Source: Variovorax saccharolyticus (lineage in GTDB: Bacteria > Pseudomonadota > Gammaproteobacteria > Burkholderiales > Burkholderiaceae_C). Taken from it: 64,000 nt of DNA. Shown in pieces: positions 59,459 through 64,000 of this stretch; the first letter of the stretch is position 1, and each line of letters starts with the position of its first letter. The notes under the pieces are model-generated. The model made no database searches, had not been told where the DNA came from, and was given only the letters and a program-made list of their open reading frames with translations. The stretch is taken from positions 1 to 64,000 of the forward strand of contig NZ_JASZYT010000003.1 in the NCBI RefSeq assembly GCF_030316765.1, given 5' to 3'. The position numbers and the translations under genes are program-made.

Positions 59459-62248
59459 TCAGTCCCGCGGCGGCAGCAACCGCCACCGGTATTCGGTGAT
59501 GCGTCGCCCTTCCGGCGCCCGCGACCCGCTGCCATCCAGCACGAAGCTGGTACCGATAGTCACAGCGCGGTCGCCTCCCGCATCGGCCACAGGCGGCCCG
59601 ACCAGCACCCCCGTGTTGCCCGCAAGACGCGGGTCGAGCACACCCGGCCCGATGAGCCGATCGCCAAGCCCGATCGACGAGACCCCCACGCGCACCGGCC
59701 GCGGCGCGCGCGGCGGACCGAGGTAGGTGTCGACCCCGACCAGGCTGGCGATGCCAACCAGCAAAGGCCAGGTCGCGCCCACCACGCGCACCAGCACGTG
59801 CGCCGGCGCTTCCAGCTGCGCGATGCGGCGGATCAGCGCAAAGTCCTGCGGTTCGAGCTCCTGGTGCACCAGCACCGTGGCGCGATGGGCCAGGCGGCCG
59901 AGGAAGTCGAGCGCGGCCGCATCCTCGCTGTCGCTGGTCGCGACATCGGCGTACAGCGCCGCGAGCTCCGCACCCTCGCTGCTGCCGACGAACAGCGTGT
60001 CGCCGACGATCGAGTTGCCGCTCTGATGCAGGCCGGGCAGCAGCGGATCGTGCGCATCGCTCATGTCGACGCCTAGCAGCGTCGCCAGGATGCGGCGCAG
60101 CCTGAAGTCCTCGACCACCACGATCTCGCCGCCGCGCACCGCGCCGCCGCTGGCGACGTCGAGCGCCAGCCGCAGGCCGTCGCGCGTGCCGTGGCGCCGC
60201 GCCAGGTCGGGCGCCGCGCGCAGCCATTCGCGCCGCCGCGCCGCCGGCAATGCGGGATCGAAAGCCACACCGATCCAGGCGCCCAGCCATTCGAGATTGG
60301 ATTCCGGCACGCCCTGCGGATCGCTCAGCAGATGGGCCGCCGCGACGCGGTCTTCCAGCTGCGTGAGAACGCCCTCGAAATTCGCGACCAGCCGCGCATT
60401 GAAATCCGCCGGCGTGGCCTGCGGCTGGTAGAGAGCGATGAAATCCAGCGGCACTGCGCCCTGCGTGTCGGTCTCGCGCCGCAGCCGCCAGGCGCTCGCG
60501 CCATCGCGCAGCAGCCAGGCCTGGCCCGTGCGTTCGACCGTCACCGAGGCCGCCGCGCCGGGCCGCACACCGGCCAGCATCAGGCGGGCGCGCAGCGTGT
60601 CGTCGAGCGCACCGCCGGCATCGAGCGCCGCCGCGTGCGCGATCTCGATGCGGCCGGCGCCGACACCCGGCGCCAGTGCCGCATCACCGAACAGGCTCTC
60701 GCGATAGACCCGCGGCAGGTAGCGGTCGACGTAGGAGAAGCGGCTGGCCCAGGCGCGCAGCGCGACGATCTCCGGGCTCGCGCGGCCATCGCCCGTGAGC
60801 ACCACGCGCAGCCACAGGTAGCGCCCCTGCAGCGCGCGCACGCGGCGCCGGCTGGCCTGCACCAGGACACCGAAGAGGCCGCGCTGGCCCGGCACCCGCT
60901 CACCCGCGAGCAGGCCCGGATGGCCGGCCAGCTCGCTCGGCGCCCGGTCCCACGCGGCGCACGGCACCTGCGGGCCGCGCGCGGCCTCGTCGATGGCGGC
61001 GGCCTCGCGGCCGAAGGCATGCGGATGCCATTGCGTGCCGTCGTCGTCGGCCGGCGGCCGGGCGTCGTTGGTCGCGGCCAGCCACACCACGAAGCCGCAG
61101 TGCGGCGGAATCGCGGCCTCGGCGTTGAGCCGGTGCCAGACCGTGGTGGTGTCGCCGCTGTCGATCATCGAGGCGCGGAAATCGTCCTCCGCCGCGGCGA
61201 GAAAATTGCGCGCCTCGCCGCGCCGCGCGGCAGTCTGGTAGGACAAGGCATGGAGCGGCTCGGCCCGGCGCACCGCCACCGGGTAATGGGGCGGCTGGCC
61301 GTTCTCGCGCACGCCGCCGCAGAACGCTGCCTCGCGCGCCGCGGTATTCAGCGGGAACACCTCGCCGAGCGGCAGCACGCGGCGCTGCGCATCGGCGGCC
61401 CCGAGGTCGAAGGCCGGTGCATCGCGCCGGCCCGGCACGCGCAGCACGATCCGGTCGCCGTCGAGCGTCGCGAGGGCATAGGCATAGGCGGCGCCCTCGA
61501 GCCGGAGCGGCGCATCGAAGCGGGCCTCGGCCGCGTTCCAGCGCCGCACCGCCGCGCTGCCCAGGCCATCGAGCCAGCACAGCAGCATCGGCCCGCCGGT
61601 CCTGTCGTCGGCGATCGCGAGCACGCGCTCGCTGGCACCCAGCGACAGCGCCGCGAACAGCTCGAGCGTCGGCGGGCAGCCGTTCTCCGGTTGCGGGCGG
61701 AACACTTGCGGGCCGTACATGTCGGTGGTCGGCGTCTGCGCGCGCAAGGGCTTGCCATGCAGCCGCGCGACGCGGCCGCTGGTGCGTTCGAGGGCCCAGG
61801 CACCGCCGGCCGCGATCGGGGCGATGCGCCAGGCCACGAAGCCCTCGAGCGCCACCGGCACATCGCTCCAGCGGTCGCGCAGGTCGTGCATCAGCACGCG
61901 GCCGGCGAGCGCGACGAGCAGCACGCCGTCGTGCGCGACGCAGAGATCGCTCGGCGTCTCCTCGAGCTCCAGCAGCAGCACGTCGTCGGGCAGCGGCCCG
62001 TGCACCACCACGCCGCGCAGGCCGCCGTCCCAGCTGGCGACGCATTCGAGCGCATCGACCGCGCGCGGCACCTCTTCCAGCGCGGCCTGGGCGGCGACGA
62101 AGGCGGCCGCCGGTGCCAGCGCCGGCACGAGCGTGCGTTCGGAAGCCAGCCGCAGCGCGGCGCACGACCCGGCGACGCCGGCATGCCGCAGGTCGGGCCA
62201 TGCGGCCCGGTCGGCGAGCTGCCAGAAGCGGAGGCCGTTGGAGTCCAT
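59459..62248 (-). CDS. Tail-protein-I-like baseplate protein with C-terminal PKD-like domain
   Basis: This protein of about 929 aa has an N-terminal 450 residues that look like a beta-propeller-type module (repeated 'DGVLLVALAGRVLMHDL'-like strands). Next is the tail-I-like core with RYLPRVYRESLFGD, then LVANFEGVLTQLEDRVAA, PESNLEWLGAWIGVAFDPAL and RRREWLRAAPDLARRHGTRD, the typical gpI-family baseplate-wedge sequence. It ends in a PKD-like domain (VADAGGDRAVTIGTSFVLDG, RITEYRWRL). Start at 62248 (MDSNGLRF) is preferred; an ATG at 62272 is possible. It lies between the baseplate-J-like gene and the accessory genes, as in eCIS loci. Confidence 0.85.
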   Translation of the reverse strand: MDSNGLRFWQLADRAAWPDLRHAGVAGSCAALRLASERTLVPALAPAAAFVAAQAALEEVPRAVDALECVASWDGGLRGVVVHGPLPDDVLLLELEETPSDLCVAHDGVLLVALAGRVLMHDLRDRWSDVPVALEGFVAWRIAPIAAGGAWALERTSGRVARLHGKPLRAQTPTTDMYGPQVFRPQPENGCPPTLELFAALSLGASERVLAIADDRTGGPMLLCWLDGLGSAAVRRWNAAEARFDAPLRLEGAAYAYALATLDGDRIVLRVPGRRDAPAFDLGAADAQRRVLPLGEVFPLNTAAREAAFCGGVRENGQPPHYPVAVRRAEPLHALSYQTAARRGEARNFLAAAEDDFRASMIDSGDTTTVWHRLNAEAAIPPHCGFVVWLAATNDARPPADDDGTQWHPHAFGREAAAIDEAARGPQVPCAAWDRAPSELAGHPGLLAGERVPGQRGLFGVLVQASRRRVRALQGRYLWLRVVLTGDGRASPEIVALRAWASRFSYVDRYLPRVYRESLFGDAALAPGVGAGRIEIAHAAALDAGGALDDTLRARLMLAGVRPGAAASVTVERTGQAWLLRDGASAWRLRRETDTQGAVPLDFIALYQPQATPADFNARLVANFEGVLTQLEDRVAAAHLLSDPQGVPESNLEWLGAWIGVAFDPALPAARRREWLRAAPDLARRHGTRDGLRLALDVASGGAVRGGEIVVVEDFRLRRILATLLGVDMSDAHDPLLPGLHQSGNSIVGDTLFVGSSEGAELAALYADVATSDSEDAAALDFLGRLAHRATVLVHQELEPQDFALIRRIAQLEAPAHVLVRVVGATWPLLVGIASLVGVDTYLGPPRAPRPVRVGVSSIGLGDRLIGPGVLDPRLAGNTGVLVGPPVADAGGDRAVTIGTSFVLDGSGSRAPEGRRITEYRWRLLPPRD

Positions 62249-62283
62249 GTCAGTGCCCGCCTCGCGAGGCATGCGGTCGATGA

Positions 62284-62297
62284 AACCCTCGAGGGTT
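62284..62297. promoter_or_regulatory. Perfect 14-bp palindrome in the gap between the two baseplate genes
   Basis: AACCCTCGAGGGTT is a perfect palindrome 36 bp upstream of the chosen tail-I-like start. It sits within a 136-bp non-coding gap that otherwise shows only GC-rich sequence. It could be a protein-binding site or part of an RNA hairpin (no loop is possible at the perfect centre). No regulator can be assigned. Confidence 0.35.
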
Positions 62298-62384
62298 CGG
62301 GGCGCGTGCCGAGCAGAGTACGCCGTCGGCGTGAGCCCGCTCCGGCGCCTCGACGCCGCAAAGAGTGCAAGAGCTCGGCTTCAT

Positions 62385-64000
62385 CTAGCAGACCTCCGGC
62401 ACAACCGGCACCGCCACCGCATTGTCTTCCGCGAACGGATTCGGCAGCGCCGACAGATCCTTCGGCGGTGCATCGCCCTCCAACGCGACCACCGCCAGCA
62501 GCTCGGGCAGCTGCCAGGCCAGCAGCGCGAGGATCTGCGCGCCGTCGGAGGCGATCGAGGGCAGCGCCTGCCAGGCGTCGCCGTTGCGCTGGAACAGCGT
62601 GATGCCGCGCAGCTCGTCGACGCCGTCGACCCGCGACACCTCGACCTCGAGCTCGCGGCTGCGCACCGCGCGGCCCAGCGGCCAGCCCTTGCGGTCGAGC
62701 CCGCCCGGCGCCAGGGGCCACAGCAGGCGCCGCAGCGCTTCGCGCACCTCGAGCAGCACCTTGTCGCGCGCGAAGCCGTCGCGCAGCCGCACCGCGACCG
62801 CGATGCCGAGCGGCACGTAGTCGCAGCCGATCACGTACAGCTCGGTGGCCAGCGGCACCCGCGCCGCCAGGTGCGCATGCAGGCGCTCGATGAAGGGCCG
62901 GTCGGGCCGCGGGTTCGGCGCCGGCTGCAGCGGCGCGGCCGGCAGCCCCATCACGCTGACCACGCCGGGCACGTTGAAGCGCCGGTCGGCCGGCTTGAAG
63001 CGCGGCAGCACCTCGATGCGACCGACGTCGATGCCCGGTGCTTCTTCCGACAAGCGGCGGTAGTCCTCCTCGGTCACAGCGCGGTCGCGGTGCCGCAGCA
63101 TCGCGGGGATGCGGCGCTCGGCCAGGGCCAGCGTCTCGGCATCCTCGCCGCCCTCGGCCGCCAGCGGCTGCTGCACCGTGATCGCGGGCGCGGCGCGGCC
63201 GTCGATGCGTGTTGCCCGCAGTTCGCCCATGCTGCCCGGCGGCAGGTTGCCGGCACGGCCGCCACCGAAGCGCCCGCTCGCCAGCCGCACGCGCATCTCG
63301 CGTTCGGGCACGCGACCGCGTACGCCGTCGCCGAACAGCAGCGTGCCGGCCTCGGCATCGAGCTGGAACACGCGGGCCTCGCGCGCCACGCCGGCATCGG
63401 CGCTGACCGCCGCCAGGTCGTCGACCGCGGTCCAGTCGCGATAGCCCTGCCCCGGCTCCTCGACCTGCACCCCCAGCGATGACGGATCGACCGAACCGAA
63501 GGGCAGCGAGAAGCTCTGCGAACCGGCGCCGGTCGACACGCCGAGCACGCGCGCCGCCACCGTGGTGCGCTGGTCGACCTCGGCCGCGTTGATGCCGAGC
63601 CAGGCCAGCTTGAGCGAATCGACGCTCTCGCCCGGCTTCGGCCGCAGGCGCAGCCAGGCGACCACGCGCGCCGCGCGGTCCGGGTCGTCGAGCCGCGGCG
63701 GCGCATCGCCCACACCGGCCAGCGGGTTGATGCCGACGTCGTTGGGTGGCGCCCAGATGTCGCGCTGGCCCGGCAGCTGCAGCCGCAAGCTGCCGGCACG
63801 CGCCAGCCCGCCGCTGCTGTCGGTGCCGGGCTGCACGCCGAGCGTCAGGTAGTCGGTCGCGAAACCGCTCGCGCCCTGCGTCGTGAGTTCCCACAGCACC
63901 GGCACCGGCGCGGGCGTCGCCACATCCTCGAAGGGCGCCGGCATCGTGAGCGCCGGCACCACGCCGACCGACAGCAGCGCCGGCAGGCCGCTGGCGCCGC
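62385..64000 (-). CDS. Baseplate-J-like assembly protein of a contractile injection system (partial, runs off right edge)
   Basis: This protein has at least 538 residues in the window, and the frame remains open to 64000, so the N-terminus lies outside. The diagnostic gpJ-like motif is LLFGDGVRGRVPEREMRVR followed by GGGRAGNLPPGSMGE. The GPJ-type core continues with RDRAVTEEDYRRLSEEAPGI, then the wedge region YVPLGIAVAVRLRDGFARDK. Homologues join the central hub to the sheath initiator in phage-tail-like particles, in the producer cytoplasm. Known relatives are several hundred residues longer, consistent with truncation by the window edge. Its presence identifies the cluster as tail-like. Confidence 0.88.
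   Translation of the reverse strand, partial: GASGLPALLSVGVVPALTMPAPFEDVATPAPVPVLWELTTQGASGFATDYLTLGVQPGTDSSGGLARAGSLRLQLPGQRDIWAPPNDVGINPLAGVGDAPPRLDDPDRAARVVAWLRLRPKPGESVDSLKLAWLGINAAEVDQRTTVAARVLGVSTGAGSQSFSLPFGSVDPSSLGVQVEEPGQGYRDWTAVDDLAAVSADAGVAREARVFQLDAEAGTLLFGDGVRGRVPEREMRVRLASGRFGGGRAGNLPPGSMGELRATRIDGRAAPAITVQQPLAAEGGEDAETLALAERRIPAMLRHRDRAVTEEDYRRLSEEAPGIDVGRIEVLPRFKPADRRFNVPGVVSVMGLPAAPLQPAPNPRPDRPFIERLHAHLAARVPLATELYVIGCDYVPLGIAVAVRLRDGFARDKVLLEVREALRRLLWPLAPGGLDRKGWPLGRAVRSRELEVEVSRVDGVDELRGITLFQRNGDAWQALPSIASDGAQILALLAWQLPELLAVVALEGDAPPKDLSALPNPFAEDNAVAVPVVPEVC

Overview
The window looks like chromosomal DNA of a high-GC betaproteobacterium, most likely Burkholderiales, family Comamonadaceae, and perhaps Variovorax. 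This is an inference from a Bug-type (tripartite tricarboxylate) solute receptor, the pcm-rhodanese-tolC order, a ZnuD-like receptor beside a DUF2946-like protein, a CueR-type copA promoter, and uniformly GC-rich codon use. No rRNA, tRNA or CRISPR array is apparent.

Region 1 (about 1-38000) is ordinary chromosome. On the minus strand are a TonB-dependent receptor with a small His-containing DUF2946-like partner, then msrA. On the plus strand follow tetR-MFP-RND efflux genes, then pcm-like, rhodanese and tolC. TolC is the likely outer-membrane exit duct for the RND pump. A LysR gene lies divergent from a Bug receptor and an alkylsulfatase-type metallo-beta-lactamase protein. A complete branched-chain amino acid-type ABC system (livHMGF plus binding protein) lies on the minus strand. 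After it come a PEP mutase/isocitrate lyase-family enzyme, a small orphan ORF, a VOC protein, a PsiE-like protein and a DASS symporter. Next are waaA and a phosphoglucomutase/phosphomannomutase (envelope sugars), an Ada-AlkA fusion with ogt and an EamA transporter (alkylation repair), DUF1345, two multiheme cytochromes c, copA-cueR and the fatty acid cis/trans isomerase cti.

Region 2 (about 37572 to the right edge) is the accessory and most interesting part. It is a long minus-strand cluster of the extracellular contractile injection system (eCIS, phage-tail-like) type. In transcription order it holds a baseplate-J-like protein that runs off the window, a tail-protein-I-like protein with a C-terminal PKD-like domain, two small paralogous proteins with a shared 'VVDD..PDQIVV' domain, two proteins with a 'Y..G..L' N-terminal motif, and a 1683-aa protein with a duplicated jelly-roll-like segment. 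After these come a conserved eCIS-type unknown, an AAA+ ATPase, a 1599-aa low-complexity/hydrophobic protein, a helical TPR-like protein, two DUF4157 (HExxH) proteins, one of them fused to an OmpA-like domain, and a HEAT-repeat protein. Many junctions are ATGA/TGATG overlaps, so translation is probably coupled. Sheath, tube and spike genes are not in the window and should lie to the right of 64000. The DUF4157 and giant proteins at the 3' end are the candidate cargo.

Three families of repeats cut across both regions. A 63-bp hairpin element occurs twice, each copy supplying the stop codon of a minus-strand gene. A 133-bp direct repeat occurs at 1 and at 59265. A 62-bp unit is tandemly duplicated between two eCIS genes; each unit carries a Shine-Dalgarno and an ATGA, so it forms a chain of coupled micro-ORFs.
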